Shown here: one piece after another, positions 1-7,666 of the stretch
Layout: the number at the start of each line of letters is the position of its first letter
How positions within the stretch are numbered: position 1 is the first letter of the stretch
Assembly (NCBI GenBank): GCA_934654625.1
Contig: CAKUGM010000001.1
Coordinates: 62,001 to 126,000 of the forward strand
DNA: 64,000 nt
Reading direction: 5' to 3'
Origin: an uncultured Collinsella sp.
GTDB lineage: Bacteria; Actinomycetota; Coriobacteriia; Coriobacteriales; Coriobacteriaceae
Translations under genes and position numbers: made by a program
Notes under the pieces: generated by a model
Seen by the model: only the letters and a program-made list of their open reading frames with translations
Databases searched by the model: none
What the model was told of the DNA's origin: nothing

Positions 1-29
1 ACCTGGAATCGCTCAAGGAGGAGCTGTAA
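1..29 (+). CDS. C-terminal end of an upstream gene, probably fabD (partial)
   Basis: A reading frame enters from the left edge and ends LESLKEEL-stop, with the TAA at 27-29 overlapping the ATG of fabG by one base (TAATG). The overlap implies translational coupling in the fatty acid operon. The identity is inferred only from position: fabD or fabK commonly precedes fabG in such clusters. Eight residues are too few to recognise a family. Confidence 0.45.
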
Positions 30-784
30 TGATGGAGGGTCTTTCTTTGACGGACAAGTGCGCCGTCGTGACGGGCGGCTCGCGCGGCATCGGTCGCGCG
101 GTTTGCCTGGAGTTGGCGCGCCTGGGTGCTCGTGTGGTCTTTACCTATGCCGGCAACGCCGAGGCCGCTCAAAAGACGGTCGAGATGATCGAGGCACGAG
201 GCGGGACCGCACGTGCTATCTGTGCCGACGTACGCAGCGCAGAAGACGCGACGCGCGTGATCGACGAGGCGCGTAGTAGTTTCGGCGGTGTGGACATCCT
301 TGCCAACAACGCCGGCATCACCTGCGACAAGCTCGCCGCACGCATGAAGCCCGAGGATTTCGATGCCGTGATCGACACGAATCTCAAGGGCGCTTTCCTC
401 TACACCAAGGCCGCCTTGCGCCCCATGATGCGCGCCCGCTCGGGCACGATCGTCAACATGGCCTCGGTGGTGGGTCTTCGCGGTAACGCCGGGCAAGCCA
501 ACTACGCCGCGAGCAAGGCAGGGCTCATCGGCATGACCAAGTCCATCGCCCGTGAGGTCGCTTCTTTGGGCATACGCGTGAATGCCGTGGCCCCTGGTTT
601 TATCGCGACGGACATGACCGATGCGATGCCCGAGGCCGCTCGCACGGCAACGCTCGCTTCGATTCCGGCCGCTCGTCTGGGCGAGGCCGACGAGGTCGCT
701 CGCGTCGTGGCCTTCTTGGCCAGTGACGCCGCTTCATATGTAACAGGACAGGTTCTTGCCGTCGACGGCGGCATGGCGATGTAG
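29..784 (+). CDS. fabG: 3-oxoacyl-ACP reductase FabG
   Basis: A 251-residue short-chain dehydrogenase, the usual FabG length, which reduces 3-ketoacyl-ACP with NADPH in type II fatty acid elongation in the cytoplasm. The cofactor loop TGGSRGIG lies at residues 15-22, the NNAG motif near 93-96, and the catalytic set is N118, S146, Y159 and K163 (YAASK). The C-terminal DGGMAM end is typical of the family. The start at 29 has an AAGGAGG at 15-21 seven bases upstream; a second ATG at 32 is also possible. It overlaps the upstream stop by one base and is followed 9 bases later by fabF, so it belongs to one operon with fabF and fabZ. Confidence 0.95.
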   Translation: MMEGLSLTDKCAVVTGGSRGIGRAVCLELARLGARVVFTYAGNAEAAQKTVEMIEARGGTARAICADVRSAEDATRVIDEARSSFGGVDILANNAGITCDKLAARMKPEDFDAVIDTNLKGAFLYTKAALRPMMRARSGTIVNMASVVGLRGNAGQANYAASKAGLIGMTKSIAREVASLGIRVNAVAPGFIATDMTDAMPEAARTATLASIPAARLGEADEVARVVAFLASDAASYVTGQVLAVDGGMAM

Positions 785-793
785 GGAGTCAAC

Positions 794-2035
794 ATGGCAA
801 AACGCAGGGTTGTCATAACGGGAATGGGCGCTGTTACCCCGCTGGGCCACAGTGTCTCTGAGAGCTGGGCGGCCGTCCGCGCCGGTGAGTGCGGCATCGC
901 ACCCATCTCGCTATTCGACGCCTCGGATATGAAGGTATCGCTTGCTGCCGAGGTTAAGGATTGGGACCCGGCAGCCGTCCTGGGCGCACGAGAGTCCAAG
1001 CACATGGCGCGCTTTACGCAGTTCGCCATGGCGGCGGCCCATGAGGCGGTGGATGATTCCGGTTTGAACCTCGAAGACTGCGACCGCACGCGTGCGGGCG
1101 TCGTTATCGGAAGCGGTATCGGCGGCGTTGCCGAGACGGAGTCTCAGCAGATGCGCTGCAACGCTCGTGGCTTCGACCGTTGCTCTCCCTACTACATCCC
1201 GTCGGGCATTTCCAATATGGCTGCCGGCCAGGTTGCCATTGCCTTTGGCTTCAAAGGCATGTGCACCTGCCCGGTTACCGCATGCGCGAGCGGAACGAAC
1301 GCCCTGGGCGATGCATTTCGTCAGATTCGCGACGGCTACGCCGACCTTATGCTCGCGGGTGGAACCGAGGCCGCAGTGACGCCTCTTTCGATCGGCGGCT
1401 TTACGACCATGCGCGCGCTTCACACGGGCGACGATCCCGCTTGCGCCTCGATTCCCTTCGATGCCCGCCGCAGCGGCTTTGTGATGGGCGAGGGCGCTGG
1501 CGTGTGCCTGCTCGAGGAGCTCGAACACGCGCAGGCGCGCGGCGCGCATATCTATGCCGAGCTCGTGGGCTATGGCGTCACCTGCGATGCGTTCCATATC
1601 ACGGCTCCTTCCGAAAACGGCGAGGGCGCCGCGCGCGCCATGCAACTCACGCTCGAGGACGCAGGCGTCGACCCCTCTCAGGTTGGCTACATCAACGCCC
1701 ACGGCACCTCGACTAAGCTCAACGACGAGCGCGAGACGCAGGCTGTCAAAACGGCGTTTGGCGAGCATGCGAGCGAGCTTGCCATGAGTTCGACCAAGTC
1801 CATGACGGGCCATATGTTGGGCGCCGCCGGTGCCGTTGAGGCTATTTTCACGGCACTTGCTCTGCATGATTCCTATCTGCCGGCAACCATCGGGTACCAA
1901 GAAGCCGATCCCTCTTGCGATCTCGATTACGTGACGGGTCAGGGGCGTTCGGCATCGATTGAATACGCTATGTCCGATTCGCTCGGCTTTGGCGGCCATA
2001 ACGCGTGCATCCTCATGAAAGCTTGGAAAGGTTAG
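794..2035 (+). CDS. fabF: beta-ketoacyl-ACP synthase II FabF
   Basis: A 413-residue condensing enzyme, which joins malonyl-ACP to a growing acyl-ACP chain. The catalytic triad is fully visible: C164 in TACASGTNA, H303 in NAHGTSTKLND and H340 in KSMTGHMLGAAGA. This matches the Cys-His-His set of FabF/FabB rather than the Cys-His-Asn set of FabH. The length and the GFGGHNAC sequence near the end are normal for the thiolase-fold family. It sits between fabG (8-base gap) and fabZ (3-base gap), so the three genes are surely co-transcribed. Nothing in it looks unusual. Confidence 0.97.
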   Translation: MAKRRVVITGMGAVTPLGHSVSESWAAVRAGECGIAPISLFDASDMKVSLAAEVKDWDPAAVLGARESKHMARFTQFAMAAAHEAVDDSGLNLEDCDRTRAGVVIGSGIGGVAETESQQMRCNARGFDRCSPYYIPSGISNMAAGQVAIAFGFKGMCTCPVTACASGTNALGDAFRQIRDGYADLMLAGGTEAAVTPLSIGGFTTMRALHTGDDPACASIPFDARRSGFVMGEGAGVCLLEELEHAQARGAHIYAELVGYGVTCDAFHITAPSENGEGAARAMQLTLEDAGVDPSQVGYINAHGTSTKLNDERETQAVKTAFGEHASELAMSSTKSMTGHMLGAAGAVEAIFTALALHDSYLPATIGYQEADPSCDLDYVTGQGRSASIEYAMSDSLGFGGHNACILMKAWKG

Positions 2036-2038
2036 ACC

Positions 2039-2485
2039 ATGCAGCTCGATTCGAATCAGATTTCGCAGATTTTGCCCCATCGCTATCCGTTTGCCCTCGT
2101 CGATCGCATTACCGATGGCGAAGAGGGTTCGTGGGCACGCGGCATCAAGTGCGTGAGCGTCCAGGAGCCGGTGTTCCAGGGCCATTTTCCCACCTACCAT
2201 GTGCTTCCGGGCGTGATGATCATCGAGGCTCTGGCCCAGGTTGCCGCCGTGGCGATGCTTGCCGAGCCGGAGAACCGCGGCAAGATCGGTTTTTTGGGCG
2301 CGGTAAAGAACGCACGCTTTAAGCGTCAGGTGCGTCCTGGCGATGTGATGGAGATGGAAAGCCGCATTGTGCGCACGCGCGGCAACTTCGCGTTTGTCGA
2401 GGGTCGCGCTACGGTTGACGGTCAGCTCGCTGCGACGGTTGAACTCACGCTGGCGTTCGGTTCTAATGAAACGAGCGATAACTAG
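2039..2485 (+). CDS. fabZ: 3-hydroxyacyl-ACP dehydratase FabZ
   Basis: A 148-residue hotdog-fold dehydratase that removes water from 3-hydroxyacyl-ACP. Family signatures are HRYPFALVDR near residue 17 and GHFPTYHVLPGVMIIEALAQ in the middle, which contains the catalytic His and Glu. The start codon follows the fabF stop by three bases. It is the last enzyme gene of the fab operon visible here. The stop at 2483-2485 lies next to the start of a MarR-type regulator, so enzyme and regulator are probably made from one transcript. Confidence 0.96.
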   Translation: MQLDSNQISQILPHRYPFALVDRITDGEEGSWARGIKCVSVQEPVFQGHFPTYHVLPGVMIIEALAQVAAVAMLAEPENRGKIGFLGAVKNARFKRQVRPGDVMEMESRIVRTRGNFAFVEGRATVDGQLAATVELTLAFGSNETSDN

Positions 2486-2489
2486 GGTG

Positions 2490-2945
2490 ATGTTCGGGGG
2501 TCTCGAGGTGCTCGAGGAAAAGTTCATTCGGGTGTATACCAAGTTCAAACTGCATTTCTATCGGGAAACCTTCGCGCGTTTCCAAAATCGTGAAGCAAGT
2601 CTCACCACGGTGGAGAGCTTTGCGATGGAGGCGATCTATGCGCTGGGAAAACCCACGGTGCGCCAGTTTGCCGAGTTTATGCGTATCTCTTCGTCGAACG
2701 CGGCGTATAAGACCGCGAGCCTGGTGCGTAAGGGCTACCTGGTGAAGGAGCGCTCGCAGACCGATGCCCGCGAGTATCATCTGGTGCCCACGCAAAAGTA
2801 CCTGGATTATTACAACGTGAGCGCCGATTACGTGCATACCGTTATGGAGCGCATCAAAGAGCGCTTCTCTGCGGAGGACGTAGCGAAGATCGAGGAGATC
2901 CTTACCGTGATGAATGACGAACTCATGTCCGAGGTCCCGCTGTAG
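2490..2945 (+). CDS. MarR-family regulator, FabT-like
   Basis: About 151 residues from the ATG at 2490 (a GTG at 2487 is equally placed). The same frame is open back to 2367 but that part lies inside fabZ and codes for Arg/Ser-rich noise. A winged-helix segment follows ALGKPTVRQFAEFMRISSSN, with the recognition helix and wing running to TDAREYHLVPT. A C-terminal helix completes a MarR dimer fold. The position directly behind fabZ recalls FabT, the acyl-ACP-sensing MarR repressor of fab genes in lactic acid bacteria, although FabT normally lies at the head of its cluster. A fab-regulating role is therefore inferred from context; the DNA-binding family call is firm. Confidence 0.8.
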   Translation: MFGGLEVLEEKFIRVYTKFKLHFYRETFARFQNREASLTTVESFAMEAIYALGKPTVRQFAEFMRISSSNAAYKTASLVRKGYLVKERSQTDAREYHLVPTQKYLDYYNVSADYVHTVMERIKERFSAEDVAKIEEILTVMNDELMSEVPL

Positions 2946-2974
2946 CGATTCTCTTCCGTTGAATAATCCATTGG

Positions 2975-3010
2975 GCGGCGAGCATCTTTGTTAAGGTGCT
3001 CGCCGCTTTT
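2975..3010 (+). terminator. Rho-independent terminator of the fab operon
   Basis: A perfect 10-bp stem GCGGCGAGCA / TGCTCGCCGC with a 12-base loop is followed by TTTT. It lies 30 bases after the MarR stop. Confidence 0.85.
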
Positions 3011-3078
3011 CCCTCTAGGGAAGAAAAACCCGCGTATGCCGAAATGGCCGCATGATTGCGTATAGGCACGGGTAGGCT

Positions 3079-3142
3079 TGAGCCAACGGTTAATTAACCT
3101 CGGCGCGCATCCCGCCGGGATGCCTCGCCGGGTTTTGGCTCA
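3079..3142 (+). promoter_or_regulatory. structured leader upstream of the EF-G2 gene
   Basis: An outer stem GAGCCAA (3080-3086) / TTGGCTC (3135-3141) encloses an inner hairpin GCATCCC-GCC-GGGATGC (3107-3123). The 12-base perfect palindrome GGTTAATTAACC occupies 3088-3099. The outer stem ends right at the AGGGAGG ribosome binding site of the next gene. A regulatory role is inference. Confidence 0.45.
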
Positions 3143-3153
3143 GGGAGGTTACC

Positions 3154-5220
3154 ATGGGTGCGCCTAAAACCGGTAATGTGAGGAATGTGGTTCTCGTAGG
3201 CCAAGGCGGGGTGGGCAAGACCTCGCTCGCGGAGGCCATGCTCCACCTATCTGGTAAAACGGCTCGTCTGGGCGGTCACGATGGCACTAAGCCGACGCTC
3301 GATTACGATGCCGAAGAGGTTAAACGCGAGTTTTCCATCTCTACGTCTATCGCCCCCATCGATTGGAAAGGCGCGCGCATCAACGTATTGGATGCGCCTT
3401 GCTATCCCGATTTTATTGGCGACGCTTACGCCGCGATGAGCGTTAGCGAGTCCGCCCTGTTTGTCGTTGACGCCGCGGCGGGTCCGCAGCCCACGACGGT
3501 CAAGCTGTGGTATGCCGCCGAGGACCTGCGCCTGGCGCGCGCTGTCTTCGTCAATCGCATCGATAAAGAGAACGCCGATTTCGAGACCTGCTTGGGTCTT
3601 TTGCGTGAGCGCTTTGGTATGCGCTTGGGCGCCGTGACCCTTCCGTGGGGCCAGGGCGACGACTTCGACGGCGTGATCGACCTGGTGCGCATGAAGGCGC
3701 GTCACTGCAACGGCACCGAACAAACCGAGTGCGATATCCCCGAAGAGTATCGCGCACAAGCCGAAGCCGCACATGAGACGCTGTGCGAGCTCGTTGCCGA
3801 GGCCGATGACGACCTGATGGAAAAGTATCTCGAGGGCGAGACCCTCACGCAGGAAGAGGTCGAGGGTCTGCTTTCGCGGGCTATCGCAAAGCGCCTCTTC
3901 GTTCCCGTCTTCGTGGGCAGCTGCATCAAGGAGCAGGGCGTTAATTCCCTGATGGACGATATCGCCACCTACTTCCCCGCACCCACCGATTATGGCGAGA
4001 TGCCGCTTATCGACGGCGACTCCCTCAAGATCTCTTCCGAGGATGATCGCCCCGTCGTCTTTGTCTTCAAGACCTTGAATGACCCCTCCCAGGGCCGTAT
4101 CTCGTTTATCAAGGTGCTCACGGGCACGATCGAGCCGGGCATGGAGCTCGTCAACGCGCGCACGCGCAAGGGCGAGCGCATGGCGCATCTGTATGTGATG
4201 TGCGGCCGCGACATGACCGAGGTCGGCCATGCCTACGCCGGCGATATCGTGGTGGTTCCCAAGCTCGCTGCCGAGACCGGCGATACGCTTTCGGTTTCCG
4301 GCAAGATCGAGGCCGCGGCATTCAAGTTCCCCAACTCGCAGTACCGCATTGCCATCGAAGCCGAGAACCGCGGCGACGAGGAAAAGCTCTTCACCTTTAT
4401 CGACCGCGCCTGCGAGGCCGACCCGACCATGCGTATCGAGCGCGATGAGGAGACCGGCCAGACTATCATCTCTGCCGTGGGCGAGGCCCAGGTGTCCGTG
4501 CTCCTCAACCGTCTGGAGGAGCGCACCCGTGTCGAGGCCCGTACGGTGCCTATTCGTATTCCGTATCGCGAGACTATCCGTCGCGTGGCGAGTGCCCAGG
4601 GACGTCACAAGAAGCAGACCGGCGGTGCTGGCCAGTTTGGCGATTGCTATCTGCGCGTAGAGCCCTTGTTTGACGGCACGGATTACGAGTTTGTCGACGA
4701 GGTCGTGGGCGGACACATTCCGCGTGCGCTGATTCCTGCGGTCGATAAGGGCGTCCAGGAGACTATGAAGGACGGCGTGATCGCCGGTTATCCGCTGACG
4801 GGTATTCGCGTTGCGTGCTACGACGGTTCGTATCACCCTGTCGACTCCAACGAGATGGCATTCCGTACCGCGGCTCGTATTGCCCTGAGGAAGGCATGTG
4901 AGGATGCCGATCCGGTGGTGCTCGAGCCGATGGAGAATATCACCGTCACGATTCCCGAGAGCTATGCCGGTGCCGTGATGGGCGACGTTTCCGGTTCGCG
5001 TGGCCGCGTGACCGGCATGGACACGAACGACCGCGGCGAGACGGTGGTTACGGCAACCGTTCCGTATGCGGAGCTTGTCGACTACGCCACGCGCCTGCGC
5101 TCCCTCACACGCGGCACGGGCGACTTTACCATGGAGCCTGCAGGCTACGAGCAGGTGCCTTATGACGTCCAGAAGCATCTGGTCGAGTTCTACGAGGAGT
5201 CGCGTGCTCAGGGTAGGTAA
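3154..5220 (+). CDS. elongation factor G-like protein EF-G2
   Basis: A 688-residue translational GTPase of EF-G domain order: G domain, domain II, and domains III to V, with the EF-G-like GHIPRALIPAVDKG segment in domain IV. The switch and loop motifs differ from canonical EF-G: the P-loop is GQGGVGKT (residues 16-23) instead of AHIDAGKT, the G3 motif is DAPCYPDF instead of DTPGHVDF, and G4 is NRID. These substitutions mark the EF-G2/EF-G-like branch of actinobacteria rather than the main translocase. What EF-G2 does is poorly established; TetM-type ribosomal protection is less likely because the P-loop and domain IV fit EF-G2 better. The start has a strong AGGGAGG site and is single-gene, with its own terminator. 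Confidence 0.85.
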   Translation: MGAPKTGNVRNVVLVGQGGVGKTSLAEAMLHLSGKTARLGGHDGTKPTLDYDAEEVKREFSISTSIAPIDWKGARINVLDAPCYPDFIGDAYAAMSVSESALFVVDAAAGPQPTTVKLWYAAEDLRLARAVFVNRIDKENADFETCLGLLRERFGMRLGAVTLPWGQGDDFDGVIDLVRMKARHCNGTEQTECDIPEEYRAQAEAAHETLCELVAEADDDLMEKYLEGETLTQEEVEGLLSRAIAKRLFVPVFVGSCIKEQGVNSLMDDIATYFPAPTDYGEMPLIDGDSLKISSEDDRPVVFVFKTLNDPSQGRISFIKVLTGTIEPGMELVNARTRKGERMAHLYVMCGRDMTEVGHAYAGDIVVVPKLAAETGDTLSVSGKIEAAAFKFPNSQYRIAIEAENRGDEEKLFTFIDRACEADPTMRIERDEETGQTIISAVGEAQVSVLLNRLEERTRVEARTVPIRIPYRETIRRVASAQGRHKKQTGGAGQFGDCYLRVEPLFDGTDYEFVDEVVGGHIPRALIPAVDKGVQETMKDGVIAGYPLTGIRVACYDGSYHPVDSNEMAFRTAARIALRKACEDADPVVLEPMENITVTIPESYAGAVMGDVSGSRGRVTGMDTNDRGETVVTATVPYAELVDYATRLRSLTRGTGDFTMEPAGYEQVPYDVQKHLVEFYEESRAQGR

Positions 5221-5260
5221 CCATAGATCGGCTGATAGCTGATTTAAAGCCGGCTGTTTG

Positions 5261-5300
5261 GGACATCCCCGTTATCGCGACGGGGATGTCCTTCTTTTTT
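5261..5300 (+). terminator. Rho-independent terminator after the EF-G2 gene
   Basis: A strong stem GGACATCCCCGT / ACGGGGATGTCC is followed by TTCTTTTTT. It closes the EF-G2 unit. Confidence 0.93.
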
Positions 5301-5362
5301 CATGAGTAACGGCGCTTCGAAAACGGATATTCCAATGATGGCCGCCGCGTGAGAAATGCTAT

Positions 5363-5390
5363 TTGACAAGGGGGTCATTATTTATATGTT
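5363..5390 (+). promoter_or_regulatory. possible promoter of the orphan helix-turn-helix gene
   Basis: A perfect -35 box TTGACA at 5363-5368 is followed 16 bases later by TATGTT at 5385-5390. The -10 match is partial. The stretch is AT-rich compared with its surroundings. Confidence 0.4.
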
Positions 5391-5480
5391 ACTCGGGAGT
5401 GGATAATACGGTGGTATCATGTGAGCCTGAGTAGTGGCGCGCGTTATCAATCCGCATCTTAGGAGACCTGAGCAATCTAC

Positions 5481-5867
5481 ATGACAGACTTTATGCATGG
5501 TGCTAAGTACGATACGAAAACCCGTCATCGCGCCGCAAAAATCTTAGCGACCGGTGTTGGACATCGTGCGCTTGCGACTCAGCTGGGGATTCCCGAGGCA
5601 ACGGCACGTCAATGGTCTCGTGCCTATGCGGTGGGTGGCCAATCGGCCGTGATGAATGCCGGGGCAAAGCATCGCATCTACCCCTTTGAACTTAAGCTTT
5701 CGGTGGTTAAGGACCGTCTGGAAAAGGGCCTTTCCGTGCGTGACGTCATGATCAAGCATGGGGTTCCCAGCGAGTCCTCGGTCAAGACCTGGTGCCGTCA
5801 GTTCCGCGAGGGCGGCGAGGCTGCCCTTATCGATAAACCACGCGGCCGCAAGCCCAAGAACAAGTAG
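5481..5867 (+). CDS. orphan transposase-like helix-turn-helix protein
   Basis: A 128-residue basic protein with two consecutive helix-turn-helix modules. The first covers residues about 15-55 (AAKILATGVGHRALATQLGI then ATARQWSRAY). The second covers about 70-112 (LSVVKDRLEKGLSVRDVMIK then SVKTWCRQF). This is the layout of the IS3-type OrfA or InsE protein and of the N-terminal part of IS630-like transposases. No catalytic DDE partner or terminal inverted repeats are visible nearby, so it is either a domesticated DNA-binding protein or a remnant. AGGAGACC lies 13 bases before the ATG at 5481; an ATG at 5493 is an alternative start. It has its own hairpin downstream. Function unknown. Confidence 0.7.
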   Translation: MTDFMHGAKYDTKTRHRAAKILATGVGHRALATQLGIPEATARQWSRAYAVGGQSAVMNAGAKHRIYPFELKLSVVKDRLEKGLSVRDVMIKHGVPSESSVKTWCRQFREGGEAALIDKPRGRKPKNK

Positions 5868-5917
5868 GGCATATTGGGCGGCCGGGTCCAATCGTTTGCT
5901 TCGTAAATAGGTACAAC

Positions 5918-5953
5918 AAGGGCCTCCCCGTTCATGCGAGCGGGGAGGCCCTT
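5918..5953 (+). terminator. hairpin left of the glucosaminate locus (repeat copy 1)
   Basis: A perfect 13-bp stem AAGGGCCTCCCCG / CGGGGAGGCCCTT with loop TTCATGCGAG is followed by the weak T-rich stretch GAGCGTTTTGTT. A close copy lies at 11685-11722 on the far side of the glucosaminate locus. Confidence 0.75.
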
Positions 5954-6178
5954 GAGCGTTTTGTTGCCTTGCGCAAGCTTCTCGAGGTGTACCGGTGAAG
6001 CGGGATGCATACCGGTACAATATCCGTTCGCAGGCAAAAACACACCGTTCAAAGCCTTTGTTTCAGTGATTCATCTGAGCTGTATTTCTGATTGATTTCT
6101 GATAAAAATAGCAATCTACCAGCAAGAGTAATGATGCAGAAACAGTTTGGTAAGCATTAGGAATTAAACCGGAACAAT
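5954..6178. other. intergenic stretch before the glucosaminate promoter
   Basis: Part of the 402-base gap 5868-6269. Apart from the hairpin at 5918-5953 and the promoter at 6179-6210 I see no gene, tRNA or repeat. The segment 6060-6175 is clearly richer in A and T than its neighbours. Confidence 0.5.
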
Positions 6179-6211
6179 TTGACAATAAGTACCGCTGAGA
6201 ATAGATTCTCA
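6179..6211 (+). promoter_or_regulatory. promoter and palindromic operator of the glucosaminate operon
   Basis: The -35 box TTGACA (6179-6184) and the -10 box TAGATT (6202-6207) are 17 bases apart. A perfect palindrome TGAGAAT-AG-ATTCTCA (6196-6211) covers the -10 box. A repressor bound there would block RNA polymerase; the GntR protein at 10933 is the natural candidate, which is inference. Confidence 0.65.
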
Positions 6212-6269
6212 CTTGTAATCAGCCTGAGCAAACAGGTTCGGGCACGGCGATTGTCGAAGGAGAATCAGC

Positions 6270-6674
6270 GTGGACAAAGAGACCAAGATCGTGCTTCTCA
6301 CGCATGGCGGATGGGGTTCGAATCTCGTTTCGAGTATCGAGATGATTGCGGGCAAGGTCGAGTGCGTGCATGAAATCGCCCTCAAGCCGGCCTACACGCT
6401 TTCGGAGTACATGACGATGGTTCGCGAGTACACCGATACCATCTCTTCGGATTCGGTTATCATGGTCGACCTGTTTGGCGGTACGCCCTCCAACGTGGCA
6501 GCAGCGATTGGCAACCAGACTGGCATGCACGTGTTTGCCGGACTCAACGCTCCCATGTTGCTCGAGGCATGCCTAGAGCTGCAAAACATCGGTTCTCTTG
6601 ATTACGATGCGATCCTTAACGCAGGTAGCGCTGCCTGCATGGATGTTGTGGCAACCGTAAAGAAAAACATGTAA
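6270..6674 (+). CDS. PTS mannose-family IIA component (DgaA-like)
   Basis: A 134-residue IIA domain of the mannose/fructose/sorbose PTS superfamily, which receives phosphate from HPr and passes it to IIB. The phospho-accepting histidine is H12 in LLTHGGWGSNL, and the conserved VDLFGGTPSN segment lies near residues 67-76. It is a stand-alone domain of usual length. The start is GTG at 6270 behind GAAGGAG. The next gene, IIB, starts 17 bases after the stop. Because the operon goes on to DgaE and DgaF enzymes, the transported substrate is most likely D-glucosaminate, as for DgaA of Salmonella; the sugar cannot be read from IIA itself. Confidence 0.9.
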   Translation: MDKETKIVLLTHGGWGSNLVSSIEMIAGKVECVHEIALKPAYTLSEYMTMVREYTDTISSDSVIMVDLFGGTPSNVAAAIGNQTGMHVFAGLNAPMLLEACLELQNIGSLDYDAILNAGSAACMDVVATVKKNM

Positions 6675-6691
6675 GGAAAGGGGGAAAGAGC

Positions 6692-7183
6692 ATGGGTAAT
6701 CTCGTTCTTACGCGTATCGACTCGCGCCTCATTCACGGTCAGGTTATGACTAAATGGGTCAATCAGGTGCAGGCGAACAAGATCATTGTTGTGAGCGACG
6801 AGCTCGCAAACGATGAGTTCATGAGGAACATCTACCTCATGTCGGCACCGGCGGGCATTGAGGTTGTCTGCCTTACCGAAGCTCAGGCAGTCGAGGAGTA
6901 TCAGAAGGACGTTTTTGGCAACGGCAACGTTTTGATGCTGCTTCCGAGCCTTGCCGCACTCAAGAACATCTACGATGCGGGCGTCAAAGTGGCCTCTGCG
7001 CAGGTGGGCGGTCTTGGCGGCGGCCCTGAGCGCAAGGTCGTGTTCCAGAACATCACACTCGATGACGCTGATGCCGAGATCCTGGAATATCTGGCCGGTG
7101 ACGGCATGGACATTATTTTCCAGACCATTCCAGAGGACGCACCGCAGAAGGTCGACTCGATTCTTAAGAAGTACCGCGCCTAA
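6692..7183 (+). CDS. PTS mannose-family IIB component (DgaB-like)
   Basis: A 163-residue IIB domain, complete for the mannose family. The phosphorylated histidine is H15 in RIDSRLIHGQV, the hallmark of this family, in which IIB carries phosphate on His rather than Cys. The remaining sequence, including VSDELANDEF and QVGGLGGGPERK, follows the usual fold. A GGAAAGGGGGAAAG stretch provides the ribosome binding site. It lies between IIA (17 bases) and IIC (33 bases) in a clear operon. The probable substrate is D-glucosaminate by context. Confidence 0.92.
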   Translation: MGNLVLTRIDSRLIHGQVMTKWVNQVQANKIIVVSDELANDEFMRNIYLMSAPAGIEVVCLTEAQAVEEYQKDVFGNGNVLMLLPSLAALKNIYDAGVKVASAQVGGLGGGPERKVVFQNITLDDADAEILEYLAGDGMDIIFQTIPEDAPQKVDSILKKYRA

Positions 7184-7216
7184 TAGCGTTTCGAATTACT
7201 GTTTTAGGAGGTCCGC

Positions 7217-7666
7217 ATGAGTACTCTCGGTATTGCCATTTGCATGGGCATCTACTACTGGATTGCCCGCCTGCGCTTTGGCTACACCATTTCTAGTGCC
7301 CTGCTCCAGCCCGCGACGATCGGCGTGTTCGTCGGTCTGATTTCCGGTCAGATGGTCACCGCTATGGAGATCGGCGCTGCTTTGCAGCTCGTCTACCTGG
7401 GTGTTACGTCCACCCCTGGCGGCAATGTCCCCAACGATCCCGCTCTTGCCGGCTGCATCGCCATCCCCCTGGGCGTCATGTCCGGCATGTCTCCTGAGCT
7501 CGCCGTTGCCCTGGCTGTGCCCTTTGGCATCATCGGCGTGTTCGTTGACCAGCTGCGTCGTACCACCAACGCCTTCTGGGTCCACCTGGCAGACAAGTAT
7601 GCCGAGGACGCCAACACCGCCGGCATCTATCGCTGCGCTTATCTGTGGCTCTCATGGGCTTTGTGA
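7217..7666 (+). pseudogene. PTS IIC component, N-terminal fragment before a frameshift (DgaC-like)
   Basis: The frame codes for about 140 residues of a membrane IIC protein of the mannose family: MSTLGIAICMGIYYWIARLR, then the conserved ALQLVYLGVTSTPGGNVPND stretch and AVPFGIIGVFVDQLRRTTN. After DKYAEDANTAGIYRCAYL, near 7640, it runs into nonsense and stops at 7666. The missing C-terminal part is found directly downstream in another frame. Restoring a 4-base copy of CTGT at the CTGT of 7643-7646 would read RCAYLSVALMGFVIRFP without a break. So either IIC is broken in this strain or there is a sequence error. The start is supported by TTTTAGGAGG 8 bases upstream. Confidence 0.85.

Noticed and set aside
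911-2548. 545-codon open frame on the minus strand opposite fabF and fabZ
   Set aside because: It is antisense to genes with intact catalytic motifs. The His/Arg/Gly-rich composition is what reversed GC-rich codons give, and no family is recognisable.
3247-5178. 643-codon minus-strand frame opposite the EF-G2 gene
   Set aside because: Antisense shadow of a well-supported gene, with no start site, domain or operon context.
7630-7660. programmed ribosomal frameshift in the IIC gene
   Set aside because: There is no slippery heptamer or downstream pseudoknot at the site. Loss of a 4-base repeat copy, or a sequence error, is the simpler explanation.
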